NCBI GenBank assembly: GCA_017546125.1
Contig: JAFYXO010000019.1
Location: 25,581 to 89,580 of the forward strand
Origin: Bacteroidales bacterium
Lineage (GTDB): Bacteria; Bacteroidota; Bacteroidia; Bacteroidales; UBA932
DNA: 64,000 nucleotides
Reading direction: 5' to 3'
Below, piece by piece: positions 18,841 through 28,219 of this stretch. Under the pieces are notes generated by a model that was given only the letters and a program-made list of their open reading frames with translations, did not search any database and was not told the DNA's origin. Numbering within the stretch: the first letter of the stretch is position 1; every line of letters starts with the position of its first letter. The position numbers were made by a program, and so were the translations under genes.

Positions 18841-20775
18841 ATGATAAATATAACATTTCCTGACGGCAGTGTCCGCAGTTACAATGAAGGGATTACCCCT
18901 TATGAGATAGCTCAGAGCATCTCACCCCGTCTGGCAGCTGATGTTCTGGCTGCAAGTGTTGACGGTCAAGTTTATGATTTGGATCGCCCTGTAAACAAGG
19001 ACGCATCTTTGAAGCTGCACAAGTGGGAGGATCAGGAGGCCAAACAGACTTTCTGGCACTCATCTTCTCACCTTATGGCAGAGGCTCTTCAAATCCTTTA
19101 TCCTGGTATTAAATTCGGTATCGGTCCTGCTATCGAGACCGGTTTCTACTATGATGTGGATCTTGGTGACAGAACCCTTGTAGAGGCTGACCTAAAGAAG
19201 ATTGAAGACAAGATGATCGAATTGGCTCGTGAGAAACAGCCATTCGTGAGAAAAGATATTTCCAAGGCTGAGGCTATGGCCACATACACCGAGAAGGGTG
19301 ACCAATACAAATGTGAGCTTATCAACGATCTTGAAGACGGTACCATTACCTTCTATACTACCGGTAGCTTTACCGACCTTTGTAGAGGTCCTCACTTGAG
19401 AGATACCTCTGTGATCAAAGCTGTGAAACTTACCTCTATTGCAGGTGCTTACTGGAGAGGAAATGAGAAGAATAAGATGCTTACCCGTATCTACGGTGTG
19501 ACATTCCCTAAGAAATCTCTTCTTGATGAGTATCTTGCCATGATTGAAGAGGCCAAGAAGCGTGACCATAGAAAGATCGGTAAGGAGATGGAGCTGTTTA
19601 CATTCTCTCAGAGAGTGGGTGCAGGTCTCCCTATGTGGCTACCTAAAGGTGCTGAACTTCGCGGCAGACTTGAGGCTTTCCTTAAGAAAGTGCAGAAAGC
19701 TTATGGTTACCTTCCTGTAATTTCTCCTCATATCGGACAGAAAGAGCTTTATGTGACTTCAGGCCACTATGCAAAATATGGTGCTGACTCATTCCAGCCA
19801 ATCCATACTCCACAGGAGGGCGAAGAGTTCTTGCTCAAACCAATGAACTGTCCTCACCACTGTGAGATTTACAAATCAAAACCACGTTCTTACAAGGATC
19901 TTCCTGTACGTCTTGCAGAGTTCGGTACTGTGTACAGATACGAGCAGAGTGGTGAGCTTCACGGTTTGACACGTGTACGTGGTTTTACTCAGGATGATGC
20001 ACACATCTTCTGCCGTCCTGACCAGCTTAAAGAGGAGTTCTGCAAGGTTATTGATATCGTGCTATACATCTTCAAGACTCTTAATTTCCCTGAGTTTACT
20101 GCACAGATCTCTTTGAGGGACAAGGTAAACAGAGAGAAATATATCGGTACTGACGAGAACTGGGAGAAGGCTGAGAACGCTATCATCGAGGCATCTGCCG
20201 AGAAAGGTTTGAATACTGTGGTTGAATATGGTGAGGCAGCTTTCTACGGACCAAAACTTGACTTTATGGTTCGCGACGCTATCGGACGCAAATGGCAGCT
20301 TGGTACTATCCAGGTGGACTACAACCTTCCAGAGCGTTTTGAACTTGAATATATCGGTGCAGACGACAAGAAACACCGTCCTATTATGATCCACAGAGCA
20401 CCATTCGGCTCAATGGAAAGATTTGTGGCAGTGCTTATTGAGCACACCGGTGGCAAATTCCCTCTATGGCTCACTCCTGATCAGGTAGTGGTATTGCCTG
20501 TGAGTGAAAAGTATAACGATTATGCAAAAAAAGTTTGCGAATTGCTTAATAATTACGATATTCGCGCCTCAATTGACGATCGTAACGAAACTATCGGCAA
20601 GAAGATTAGAGAGAATGAGCTCAAGAGGATTCCTTTCCTTCTCATCGTAGGTGAGAAAGAAGCGGAGTCTAACTTGGTGTCTGTAAGGCGCCAAGGCCAG
20701 GGAGATCAAGGTCAGATGACTGTTGAGGATTTCGTTACTTTGGTAAATGAAGAGGTAAAAAAAGAACTTAACTAA
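18841..20775 (+). CDS. thrS: Threonyl-tRNA synthetase
   Basis: 644 residues, the normal length. The order is an N-terminal TGS domain ([17 protein letters not shown]), the editing domain ([11 protein letters not shown] and HYxxD-like segments), the class II catalytic core with a zinc ligand in [14 protein letters not shown], motif 2 in [22 protein letters not shown], motif 3 in [11 protein letters not shown], and the anticodon-binding domain. It leads the thrS-infC-rpmI-rplT run. No T-box or leader peptide is visible in its very short leader. Confidence 0.98.
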   Translation: MINITFPDGSVRSYNEGITPYEIAQSISPRLAADVLAASVDGQVYDLDRPVNKDASLKLHKWEDQEAKQTFWHSSSHLMAEALQILYPGIKFGIGPAIETGFYYDVDLGDRTLVEADLKKIEDKMIELAREKQPFVRKDISKAEAMATYTEKGDQYKCELINDLEDGTITFYTTGSFTDLCRGPHLRDTSVIKAVKLTSIAGAYWRGNEKNKMLTRIYGVTFPKKSLLDEYLAMIEEAKKRDHRKIGKEMELFTFSQRVGAGLPMWLPKGAELRGRLEAFLKKVQKAYGYLPVISPHIGQKELYVTSGHYAKYGADSFQPIHTPQEGEEFLLKPMNCPHHCEIYKSKPRSYKDLPVRLAEFGTVYRYEQSGELHGLTRVRGFTQDDAHIFCRPDQLKEEFCKVIDIVLYIFKTLNFPEFTAQISLRDKVNREKYIGTDENWEKAENAIIEASAEKGLNTVVEYGEAAFYGPKLDFMVRDAIGRKWQLGTIQVDYNLPERFELEYIGADDKKHRPIMIHRAPFGSMERFVAVLIEHTGGKFPLWLTPDQVVVLPVSEKYNDYAKKVCELLNNYDIRASIDDRNETIGKKIRENELKRIPFLLIVGEKEAESNLVSVRRQGQGDQGQMTVEDFVTLVNEEVKKELN

Positions 20776-20799
20776 CTTAACTAATAGGAGGACACTTAT

Positions 20800-21420
20800 A
20801 TCGCAACACCTAACAAAAAGCGACCATATGTCGCACCAAGACCGATGAATGCAGGGGGACCAAGACCTTCTGGCAATAATTCGCGTCAAAATAATCAAAA
20901 CCAGAAAGAGGAAGGGGCAAGAATCAATGAAGAGATTACAGCTCCAAGAGTTCGTCTAGTGGGAGACAATATCCCTGAACAAGGTATTTTCGCTTTAGCT
21001 GATGCCTTAAAGCTAGCTGAAGAACTTGAACTTGATTTGGTAGAGGTGTCTGCAAAGGCAGATCCACCTGTATGTAAGATTATTGATTACCAAAAATTCC
21101 TTTACCAGCAGAAGCGTAAAGCGAAAGAGATGAAGGCAAATGCCTCTAAAGTGGTGATTAAAGAGATCAGATTTGGTCCTAACACAGATGAGCACGACTT
21201 CCAGTTCAAGCTCAACCACGCCAAGAGCTTCCTTCAAGAGGGATCTAAGGTAAAATCTTACGTATTTTTCAAAGGTAGATCCATTATGTTCTCTGAGCAG
21301 GGTGAGAAATTGCTCCTCAGATTTGCAGTTGAGCTTGAAGACTATGGTCAGGCTGAGCAAATGCCTAAGTTGGAAGGTAAGAGGATGATCATGATGATCG
21401 CTCCCAAAAAGAAGAAATAA
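20800..21420 (+). CDS. infC: Translation initiation factor IF-3 with AUC start codon
   Basis: An AGGAGG (20786-20791) sits 8 bases before ATC at 20800, in frame with the conserved IF-3 body. An in-frame TAG at 20785-20787 limits any earlier start. The first ATG (20845) has no ribosome site and would drop 15 residues. The product is 206 residues: a short basic, Asn/Gln-rich leader, then the IF-3 N-domain (RINEEI, LVGDN) and C-domain ([26 protein letters not shown]). IF-3 rejects non-AUG starts, and E. coli infC is autoregulated through AUU, so AUC here suggests the same control. Confidence 0.9.
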   Translation: MATPNKKRPYVAPRPMNAGGPRPSGNNSRQNNQNQKEEGARINEEITAPRVRLVGDNIPEQGIFALADALKLAEELELDLVEVSAKADPPVCKIIDYQKFLYQQKRKAKEMKANASKVVIKEIRFGPNTDEHDFQFKLNHAKSFLQEGSKVKSYVFFKGRSIMFSEQGEKLLLRFAVELEDYGQAEQMPKLEGKRMIMMIAPKKKK

Positions 21421-21455
21421 AACATTTTGTTTAACTATAAAATAATTTTAGAACA

Positions 21456-21650
21456 ATGCCCAAAATGAAAACCAACTCCGGTGCTAAAAAGCGCTTTGTG
21501 CTTACCGGGACTGGAAAAGTGAAGAGAAGACACGCTTATCACAGCCACATTCTCACTAAAAAAACCACTAAGCAGAAAAGAAATCTTAACAAAGTCGTAA
21601 TCGCTGACGCTTGCGACCAAAAGAGAATTAAAGAGCTTATCACTGCTTAA
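21456..21650 (+). CDS. rpmI: 50S ribosomal protein L35
   Basis: 64 residues, strongly basic, beginning [20 protein letters not shown] as in L35. It lies in the conserved infC-rpmI-rplT order, 35 bases after infC. Confidence 0.97.
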   Translation: MPKMKTNSGAKKRFVLTGTGKVKRRHAYHSHILTKKTTKQKRNLNKVVIADACDQKRIKELITA

Positions 21651-21671
21651 TTATTAATCAATTGTTTAACT

Positions 21672-21719
21672 GAATGCTTAGCAGAATAAGACTCTCAACA
21701 GGGGAGGGCGCTGACATTC
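21672..21719 (+). promoter_or_regulatory. Structured leader between rpmI and rplT, possible L20 autoregulatory site
   Basis: GAATGCTTAGC (21672-21682) pairs with GCTGACATTC (21710-21719), with one bulge and one G-U pair. An inner hairpin CTCTC/GGGAG lies between. This sits directly before rplT. L20 represses its own operon through such RNA in other bacteria. The function here is inferred from position. Confidence 0.4.
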
Positions 21720-21735
21720 TTAAAACCAAAAAAGT

Positions 21736-22080
21736 ATGCCAAGATCGGTAAATTCGGTAGCTTCAAGAGCACGCCGTAAAAAAATTCTTAAAGAGACCCG
21801 TGGTAATTTCCTATCACGTAAAAATGTCTGGACCGTTGCCAAGAATACTTGGGAGAAAGGTCAAACTTATGCTTACCGCGATCGTAAGCAGAAAAAACGT
21901 AATTTCCGTGCACTTTGGATCATGCGTATCAACGCTGCTGCAAGAGAACATGGTATGAACTACTCTCAATTTATGGGAGCACTTGCAAAACAAAACATCG
22001 GTCTTAACCGTAAAGTTCTTGCAGACCTTGCAGTTAATAATCCTCAGGCATTTGAAGCGATTATCAACTCAGTAAAATAG
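21736..22080 (+). CDS. rplT: 50S ribosomal protein L20
   Basis: 114 residues, standard length. It starts [20 protein letters not shown] and contains [21 protein letters not shown], both diagnostic of L20, an early assembly protein that binds 23S rRNA. It is last in the infC-rpmI-rplT run. Confidence 0.98.
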   Translation: MPRSVNSVASRARRKKILKETRGNFLSRKNVWTVAKNTWEKGQTYAYRDRKQKKRNFRALWIMRINAAAREHGMNYSQFMGALAKQNIGLNRKVLADLAVNNPQAFEAIINSVK

Positions 22081-22088
22081 TTCTTTGA

Positions 22089-23429
22089 GTGAAAGAAATC
22101 CTTCATAACAGATGGTTTAAGTTCGGATTCTGGGCTGTACTCTATACAGCATGGGTAATATGGCTCGGAAACTTCTGGTGGCTTTTTGGTCTCATAGTAG
22201 TATTCGACTTATACATCACCAAGAAGTTAAAATGGGCTTTCTGGAGAAAGACCTACAAAGAGGGTGAAAAACCTAACGTACTGCTTGAATGGCTCGATGC
22301 TGTAATCTATGCAGTAATAGTGGTTACCTTTATAAATATGTTCTTTATCCAGTCGTTCGTGATACCTACTTCATCTATGGAGAAAACATTGATGACAGGT
22401 GATTATCTGTTTGTAGGAAAATTAGCTTATGGCCCCAAGGTGGCAGAAAGACCTCTTTCTATCCCATTTGTCCATAATGCACTTCCAAACGGAAGCAAAT
22501 CTTATTCAGATCTTATCAAGATCGATTACAGAAGGCTTGCCGGTTTTTCGGAGGTGAAGAGAGATGACAATGTCGTGTTCGGTTTCCCACATGGAGATAC
22601 AGTTCTCCGCAAGTGTCCTACTGACGACTACTACACTCACGTAAGGCTTAATGGAAGAGAGTATACAGAGAAGATGTATGGCCCTCTTACAGTGAGACCG
22701 GTGGACAAAAAAGATAATTATGTGAAGAGATGTGTTGCCATCGCAGGAGATACTCTCCAGATTAAAGATGGACAAGTCTATGTAAATGGAGTTCCTCAAG
22801 AGAGTTATCCAGGTATACAGAATACCTATACAGTGGTTACCAATGGCACCTCTATAAATTCCAAACTTTTGGATGATATGGATGTGAATCCAAATGAGTA
22901 TTGGTTCGATGCAGCCCTTCCGGGTTACAGATCAATTCCTCTAAATAAGGTAAATGCTGAGAAGGTAAGCAAACTTGGAAATGTGGTAAGCGTGGAGCAG
23001 AATATAGATTCTTTCCCACCAGATTACCCGGACTCATATTTGTTGATTTTCCCATTTTCACGTGACTTCCAGTGGACCAGAGATAACTACGGACCTTTAT
23101 ACATACCTGCGAAGGATGCTACCGTAGAGATTAATCTCACCAACCTGCCTCTTTATAGAAGAATCATCTCAGTATATGAGAAGAACACTTTGGAGGTGAA
23201 AGATGGAAAAATCTTTATCAATGGAGAAGTTGCAGAGAGCTATACATTCCAGCAGGATTATTACTTCATGATGGGTGATAACAGACACAACTCACTTGAC
23301 TCCCGTTATTGGGGTTTCGTGCCTGAAGATCACATAGTAGGAAAGCCTCGAGTTATCTGGTTTTCATCAGATAAAAACAAGCCTTTCCCACGGAATATCA
23401 GATGGAATCGCCTGTTTAAGTTTGTATAG
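22089..23429 (+). CDS. lepB: Signal peptidase I
   Basis: 446 residues from a GTG start. An N-terminal membrane segment pair is followed by the catalytic serine region FVIPTSSMEKTLMTGDYL near residue 95, the general-base lysine region NYVKRCVAIAGD near 215, and the C-terminal box MGDNRHNSLDSRYWG. The enzyme removes signal peptides outside the inner membrane. The long insert between the lysine and the last box is usual in Bacteroidota LepB. The start is 8 bases after rplT. Confidence 0.95.
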   Translation: MKEILHNRWFKFGFWAVLYTAWVIWLGNFWWLFGLIVVFDLYITKKLKWAFWRKTYKEGEKPNVLLEWLDAVIYAVIVVTFINMFFIQSFVIPTSSMEKTLMTGDYLFVGKLAYGPKVAERPLSIPFVHNALPNGSKSYSDLIKIDYRRLAGFSEVKRDDNVVFGFPHGDTVLRKCPTDDYYTHVRLNGREYTEKMYGPLTVRPVDKKDNYVKRCVAIAGDTLQIKDGQVYVNGVPQESYPGIQNTYTVVTNGTSINSKLLDDMDVNPNEYWFDAALPGYRSIPLNKVNAEKVSKLGNVVSVEQNIDSFPPDYPDSYLLIFPFSRDFQWTRDNYGPLYIPAKDATVEINLTNLPLYRRIISVYEKNTLEVKDGKIFINGEVAESYTFQQDYYFMMGDNRHNSLDSRYWGFVPEDHIVGKPRVIWFSSDKNKPFPRNIRWNRLFKFV

Positions 23430-23434
23430 AAAGA

Positions 23435-23466
23435 TTTGCAAATTAGAGAAAAAAAAGGGATATTTG
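23435..23466 (+). promoter_or_regulatory. Promoter of the rpmB-rpmG-DUF4295 run
   Basis: TTTG (23435-23438), 20 bases, GATATTTG (23459-23466). This is one base from the TAnnTTTG consensus with ideal spacing. The rpmB start is about 40 bases downstream. Confidence 0.7.
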
Positions 23467-23507
23467 CACCCCCGAAAAAATAGTATAATCAATAAATTAC
23501 ACATACA

Positions 23508-23750
23508 ATGGCAAGAGTTTGTCAAATAACTGGAAAGAAAAGGGTGATCGGAAACAATGTTTCACACTCAAAACGCCGTACCAAACGTGAGTTTGCACCC
23601 AATCTAAGGACTAAACGCTTCTGGTCTGAAGAAGAACAAAGATTCATTACCCTGAAAGTATCAGCTGCTGGTATCAGGACAATTAATAAAAACGGTTTGG
23701 CCGCTGCATTGAAAGCTGCTCAAGCTAAGGGTTTAATCGATTTAGTATAA
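23508..23750 (+). CDS. rpmB: 50S ribosomal protein L28
   Basis: 80 residues starting MARVCQITGKKRVIGNNVSH with the following KRRTKREFAPNL, both typical of L28. It heads a short ribosomal run with rpmG and a DUF4295 gene. Confidence 0.97.
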   Translation: MARVCQITGKKRVIGNNVSHSKRRTKREFAPNLRTKRFWSEEEQRFITLKVSAAGIRTINKNGLAAALKAAQAKGLIDLV

Positions 23751-23759
23751 TTATAGACT

Positions 23760-23948
23760 ATGGCAAAGAAAGCTAAAGGTAATAGAGTACAAGTCATTCT
23801 TGAGTGTACTGAGCAAAAAGAGAGCGGTGTTCCTGGTATCTCACGTTACGTTACTACTAAAAATAAAAAGAATACCACTCAAAGACTTGAAAGGATGAAA
23901 TACAATCCTTATTTGAGAAAAGTAACCCTTCACAAAGAAATTAAATAA
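23760..23948 (+). CDS. rpmG: 50S ribosomal protein L33
   Basis: 62 residues. [18 protein letters not shown] and [15 protein letters not shown] are L33 marks. It is the Cys-poor form without the zinc ribbon, since only one Cys is present. It starts 9 bases after rpmB. Confidence 0.97.
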   Translation: MAKKAKGNRVQVILECTEQKESGVPGISRYVTTKNKKNTTQRLERMKYNPYLRKVTLHKEIK

Positions 23949-23968
23949 CTCGTTAATATTATTTTACT

Positions 23969-24130
23969 ATGGCAAAGAAAGCTGTTGCAACATTTAGTGG
24001 TGACAAGTCTGCTTCAAGAAACTACGTGAAATGTATCCGTATGGATAAATCAGCACGTACTGGAGCTTATGTATTCACCGAGGAACTAGTTACTGTAGAC
24101 AAAACTAAAGAATTCTTTGAGAAGAAATAA
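23969..24130 (+). CDS. DUF4295 small basic protein
   Basis: 53 residues read directly from the sequence, MAKKAVATFSGDKSASRNYV at the start and ending EFFEKK. This family is almost always found right after rpmG in Bacteroidota and is probably a ribosome-associated protein. That role is inferred from context. A strong terminator follows 20 bases later. Confidence 0.9.
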   Translation: MAKKAVATFSGDKSASRNYVKCIRMDKSARTGAYVFTEELVTVDKTKEFFEKK

Positions 24131-24150
24131 TCTTTAATGAGATATAGATA

Positions 24151-24186
24151 AAAAAGGCGGTCTTTCTAAAGAGGACCGCTTTTTTT
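24151..24186 (+). terminator. Intrinsic terminator after the L28-L33-DUF4295 run
   Basis: GCGGTC and GACCGC pair around a CTTT/AAAG inner stem, followed by a run of T. It separates the ribosomal run from ftsY. Confidence 0.85.
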
Positions 24187-24209
24187 ATCATAATTCTTAA
24201 TAAAATAGT

Positions 24210-24217
24210 TACATTTG
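24210..24217 (+). promoter_or_regulatory. -7 box for ftsY
   Basis: TACATTTG, a perfect -7 match, 25 bases before the ftsY ATG and after the terminator. No TTTG -33 box is seen at the expected distance. Confidence 0.55.
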
Positions 24218-24242
24218 TAGGTTACAATAAAAATGGATTGTT

Positions 24243-25208
24243 ATGGCATTTTTTTGGCAAAAGAAGAAAACTGAAACTGAGTTGGAGACCCTTGATAAAG
24301 GCCTTCAAAAGACAAAGTCAAGCATCTTAGACAAGATAGCCAGAGCTGTTGCGGGTAAGAGCCGAGTGGATGATGAGGTTCTTGACGGTATAGAGGATGC
24401 TCTTATAGCCTCAGATGTGGGTGTCGATACTACACTCAAGATTATCGACATGCTTGAAGAGAGGGTGGCTAAAGACAAATACATGAATGTGGCCGAACTT
24501 CACGCTATCCTTAAGGAGGAGATGGCCTCATTGCTTAACATCAGTCCGGATGGGGCAGATGAGGATGGTGATGCCAATGTTTTCGACTTTTCCAAGAAGC
24601 CATATGTGATAATGGTGGTGGGTGTGAATGGTGTTGGTAAGACCACCACAATCGGAAAGCTTGCTGCCCGTCTTAAAGCTTCGGGAAAGAAGGTGATGCT
24701 TGGTGCTGCAGATACATTCAGAGCTGCGGCAGTGGATCAGCTTGTCATCTGGAGTGAGAGGGCCGGTGTCCCTATTGTAAAGCAGGCTATGGGTTCTGAC
24801 CCTGCATCTGTAGCATACGATACAGTCAAATCGGCTGTTGCAAACGATATTGATGTTGTCCTTATCGATACAGCAGGTCGTCTTCACAATAAGATCAATC
24901 TTATGAATGAGCTGACCAAGATCAGGAATGTGATGAGAAAGGTGGTCCCTGATGCTCCTCACGAAGTTCTGTTGGTATTGGACGGCTCTACAGGACAGAA
25001 CGCTTTCATGCAGGCAAAAGAGTTCACCAAAGCTACAGATATCACAGCTATGGCTGTAACCAAACTTGATGGTACTGCCAAAGGTGGAGTGGTGCTTGGT
25101 ATAGCTGATCAGTTCAATATTCCTGTGAAATTCATCGGTGTAGGTGAAAAGATTGAGGATTTGCAGATATTCGACAAGAGGTCGTTTGTAGATTCGTTGT
25201 TTAATTAG
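24243..25208 (+). CDS. ftsY: Signal recognition particle receptor FtsY
   Basis: 321 residues, without the long acidic A domain of E. coli FtsY. The NG domain has the P-loop GVNGVGKTTTIGKL near residue 128, DTFRAAAVDQL, DTAGRLHNK, and TKLDGTAKGG. FtsY docks SRP-ribosome complexes at the membrane. Its partner Ffh is at the right edge of this window. The gene has its own -7 box and is followed after 18 bases by pheT. Confidence 0.97.
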   Translation: MAFFWQKKKTETELETLDKGLQKTKSSILDKIARAVAGKSRVDDEVLDGIEDALIASDVGVDTTLKIIDMLEERVAKDKYMNVAELHAILKEEMASLLNISPDGADEDGDANVFDFSKKPYVIMVVGVNGVGKTTTIGKLAARLKASGKKVMLGAADTFRAAAVDQLVIWSERAGVPIVKQAMGSDPASVAYDTVKSAVANDIDVVLIDTAGRLHNKINLMNELTKIRNVMRKVVPDAPHEVLLVLDGSTGQNAFMQAKEFTKATDITAMAVTKLDGTAKGGVVLGIADQFNIPVKFIGVGEKIEDLQIFDKRSFVDSLFN

Positions 25209-25226
25209 AAGAAGTTACTTAGCATT

Positions 25227-27689
25227 ATGAATATATCTTATAATTGGTTAAAAGAGTACGTATCTTTCGATCTTACTCCAGAAAAAGTTTCAGAAATCCT
25301 TACCTCTATCGGATTGGAGGTAGAGGAGATGAGTGTTGTAGAGGATATTCCGGGTGGTTTGGCCGGTGTTGTGGTAGCAGAGGTGGTGGAGTGTGATATT
25401 CACCCCAATTCTGACCACTTGCATATAACCAAAGTCTTTACCGGAGAAGGTGAACCATTCCAAGTGGTGTGTGGTGCCCCTAACGTGGCTAAAGGTCAGA
25501 AGGTGCTTTTGGCTACAGTAGGTTCTGTACTGCCTACTCCAGATGGGGAAGGTTTCAAGATCAAGAGATCGAAGATCAGAGGAGAAGAGTCATTGGGTAT
25601 GATTTGCGCTGAGGATGAATTGGGTATCGGAGAATCTCATGACGGTATTATGGTTCTTGAACCTGAGGCAGTTCCAGGTACCCCTGCAAAAGATTATTTG
25701 AAACTATCTACAGATACAATCTTTGTTATAGGTCTGACTCCAAACAGGGTGGATGGTGCTTCACACTTCGGTATAGCACGTGATTTGGCAGCATACCTTC
25801 AAACCAATGGTATGGGTGGTGAACTCAAATTCCCAAGTGTGGATGCATTCCAGGAGGGGGAAGGTGAGGCTACACCTGTAGTGGTTGAGTCTCCGGAGGG
25901 CTCTCCTCGCTATATGGGTATCACCCTTAAAAATGTTAAAATCGCACCATCTCCAGAGTGGTTGCAAAAGAAACTTCTGGCGATAGGACTTCGTCCAATC
26001 AATAACGTGGTGGATATTACCAACTTTATCCTTCACGAGACAGGCCAGCCCCTTCATGCCTTCGATCTTGATAAGATTAAAGGTGGTAAAGTGGTGGTAA
26101 GAAAGGCTCAGAAAGGTGAGAAATTTGTAACCCTTGACGGTGTAGAGCGTACTTTGTCATCAGAGGATCTTATGATATGCAATGCTGAGGAGCCAATGTG
26201 TATAGCCGGTGTATTTGGCGGTCTTGAGTCAGGTATTACCGATGAGACTACATCGATGTTCCTTGAGAGTGCATATTTTAACCCTGTATCTGTAAGAAAG
26301 ACATCTAAGAGACATACTCTTAAGACAGATGCATCTTTCAGATTTGAAAGGGGGGCAAACCCAAGCATGGTCCCTTATGCAGGTAAGAGAGCTGCTTTGC
26401 TTATTCAGGAGCTTGCCGGTGCTGAGGTGGTAGGCAAGGTGCAGGAGTTCTACCCTGAGGAGATTGCCAGGAAACGTATTGAACTCGATTATGGCAGAGT
26501 AGAGACACTTATCGGCAAGAATCTTGGTAAAGAGACCATCGAGAGTATCTTGAACCATCTTGGTTATGAGTTTGAATCAAAATGTGAAAATGGTGCTGTA
26601 GTATTGGCACCTTACCATATGGTGGATGTATACAGAGAGTGTGATGTGGTAGAGGAGATCCTCAGAATCTATGGCTACAACAATATCGACCTCCCTACAA
26701 GCGTGAAGGTATCCATTAACTCAACTCCAAAACCAGATCCAGAGGAGGTAAGAATGAAGATTCTTGACTTCCTGGCATCAAACGGATTTATGGAGTGTAT
26801 GAACAACTCACTTACCAAAGGTGAGTACTATGAGAAGATGAAGACATTCCCTAAAGAGAAGAGTGTCTATATTATGAACCCTCTAAGTTCAGACCTGAAT
26901 GTGATGAGACAAACCCTTCTTTTCAGCGGACTTGAGGTGGTAGCATACAACTTGAACAGGCAGGCATCTTCACTTAAGTTCTTTGAACTTGGAAATGTTT
27001 ACTCATACGAGCCAAAAGAGGGCGAAGAGAACCCTACAGACTCACTCAAATCGTATAAAGAGGGTGCAAGACTATCTATGTTCATCTCAGGCAAGTCTAC
27101 CCAATACTGGAGAAACAGCATAGGTGAGGGTCACTTCTTCACTTTGAAGGGTTATCTTGAACTTCTCCTTAAGAAGATGGGTGTCGATATCTACTCCCTA
27201 GAGGCTGTTCCGGCACCTGGTGACCTTTTCTCTGAGGGTATAGAGTATTTGACCAAAGGTGGCAAGAGATTGGCCCTTATCGGTACTGTAGCTCCTGCGA
27301 GATTGAAAGCATTCGGTATCAAACAGCCTGTGTTTGCAGCTGAGCTTAACTGGGATTTGCTATTCGATCTATACAAGAAAAACAAGGTCAAATATAAAGA
27401 GCTTCCTAAGTTCCCAGAGGTGAAACGTGACTTCGCACTTCTACTTGATGAAAATGTGACATTTGCACAGATCCGTCAGGCTGCATTCAGCACAGAGAAG
27501 AGACTCCTCAAACAGGTATCACTGTTCGATGTCTATAGAGGTGACAAGATTCCGGAGGGCAAGAAACAATATGCAGTAAGCTTCGTCCTTCAGGATCCTG
27601 AGAAGACCCTTACAGACCAATATGTAGAACAGGTAATGTCAAAACTCCTTAACAGCTTCACCAAGCAATTCGGAGCGACATTGAGATAA
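25227..27689 (+). CDS. pheT: Phenylalanyl-tRNA synthetase beta subunit
   Basis: 820 residues, full length. The order is N-terminal B1, EMAP-type tRNA-binding OB fold (about residues 40-150), B3/B4 editing domain with RPINNVVDITNF, B5 domain, pseudo-catalytic core, and C-terminal ferredoxin-fold anticodon-binding domain (KFPEVKRDFALLLDENV onward). It pairs with PheS, which is not in this window. A strong terminator follows. Confidence 0.97.
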   Translation: MNISYNWLKEYVSFDLTPEKVSEILTSIGLEVEEMSVVEDIPGGLAGVVVAEVVECDIHPNSDHLHITKVFTGEGEPFQVVCGAPNVAKGQKVLLATVGSVLPTPDGEGFKIKRSKIRGEESLGMICAEDELGIGESHDGIMVLEPEAVPGTPAKDYLKLSTDTIFVIGLTPNRVDGASHFGIARDLAAYLQTNGMGGELKFPSVDAFQEGEGEATPVVVESPEGSPRYMGITLKNVKIAPSPEWLQKKLLAIGLRPINNVVDITNFILHETGQPLHAFDLDKIKGGKVVVRKAQKGEKFVTLDGVERTLSSEDLMICNAEEPMCIAGVFGGLESGITDETTSMFLESAYFNPVSVRKTSKRHTLKTDASFRFERGANPSMVPYAGKRAALLIQELAGAEVVGKVQEFYPEEIARKRIELDYGRVETLIGKNLGKETIESILNHLGYEFESKCENGAVVLAPYHMVDVYRECDVVEEILRIYGYNNIDLPTSVKVSINSTPKPDPEEVRMKILDFLASNGFMECMNNSLTKGEYYEKMKTFPKEKSVYIMNPLSSDLNVMRQTLLFSGLEVVAYNLNRQASSLKFFELGNVYSYEPKEGEENPTDSLKSYKEGARLSMFISGKSTQYWRNSIGEGHFFTLKGYLELLLKKMGVDIYSLEAVPAPGDLFSEGIEYLTKGGKRLALIGTVAPARLKAFGIKQPVFAAELNWDLLFDLYKKNKVKYKELPKFPEVKRDFALLLDENVTFAQIRQAAFSTEKRLLKQVSLFDVYRGDKIPEGKKQYAVSFVLQDPEKTLTDQYVEQVMSKLLNSFTKQFGATLR

Positions 27690-27727
27690 AAAATGAGACC
27701 GGCTAAATCAGCCGGTCTCTCTTTTTT
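27690..27727. terminator. Intrinsic terminator, convergent
   Basis: GAGACCGGCT (27695-27704) and AGCCGGTCTC (27710-27719) form a perfect 10-bp stem with a 5-base loop. A T-run follows on the plus strand and an A/T-run on the other side. It serves pheT and the converging barrel gene. Confidence 0.9.
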
Positions 27728-27742
27728 GCTTGTAATCAAGTG

Positions 27743-28201
27743 TTAGAATGTGTATTTGACACCAACTCCACCACCGTGCCATGAGAATGCGATGCCGGTA
27801 AGGTTGATACCAGGTGTCCAGTCTACTGAAAGAGCAACAGGTGCTCCTGCGAATTTGTATTCAAGACCGATCATACCGTTGATAGATGCATTGAATGACA
27901 TAGGGTCACCCAAGAAGAGACCAACGTATGCACCAGGACCTGCATACCAAGAAAGGCCATTAACACCACCAAGCTGATTCTCCCAAGTGTAGAAACCGCT
28001 TACAAGTATGCCAAGACCATTTTTGTTGAAAAGGCCAGAAAGGTTTGCACCAAGTTCCAATGCGTTAGCTGAGCTTACATGAGTTTTATATGTTACAGCT
28101 ACATCGTAACCAAGTTTAAGACCCAACGCGTTTTGGTAATTCTGGGCAAAAGCCGATACGCTAACTACTAAAGCAGCGATGATTGCAATAAATTTCTTCA
28201 T
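27743..28201 (-). CDS. Small outer-membrane beta-barrel protein
   Basis: 152 residues with a clear signal peptide ending SAFAQ. It then has alternating strands and a C-terminal aromatic residue (GVGVKYTF) as in barrel proteins recognised by the BAM complex. The size suggests an 8-stranded barrel, OmpA/OmpX-like. No function is assigned. It lies 18 bases after deoC on the same strand. Confidence 0.75.
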   Translation of the reverse strand: MKKFIAIIAALVVSVSAFAQNYQNALGLKLGYDVAVTYKTHVSSANALELGANLSGLFNKNGLGILVSGFYTWENQLGGVNGLSWYAGPGAYVGLFLGDPMSFNASINGMIGLEYKFAGAPVALSVDWTPGINLTGIAFSWHGGGVGVKYTF

Positions 28202-28219
28202 TTTTTAATTTGTTAGGTG

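Noticed and set aside
27743..28201. Plus-strand ORF opposite the small barrel gene
   Set aside because: The minus frame has a clear signal peptide and barrel pattern. The plus frame has neither.
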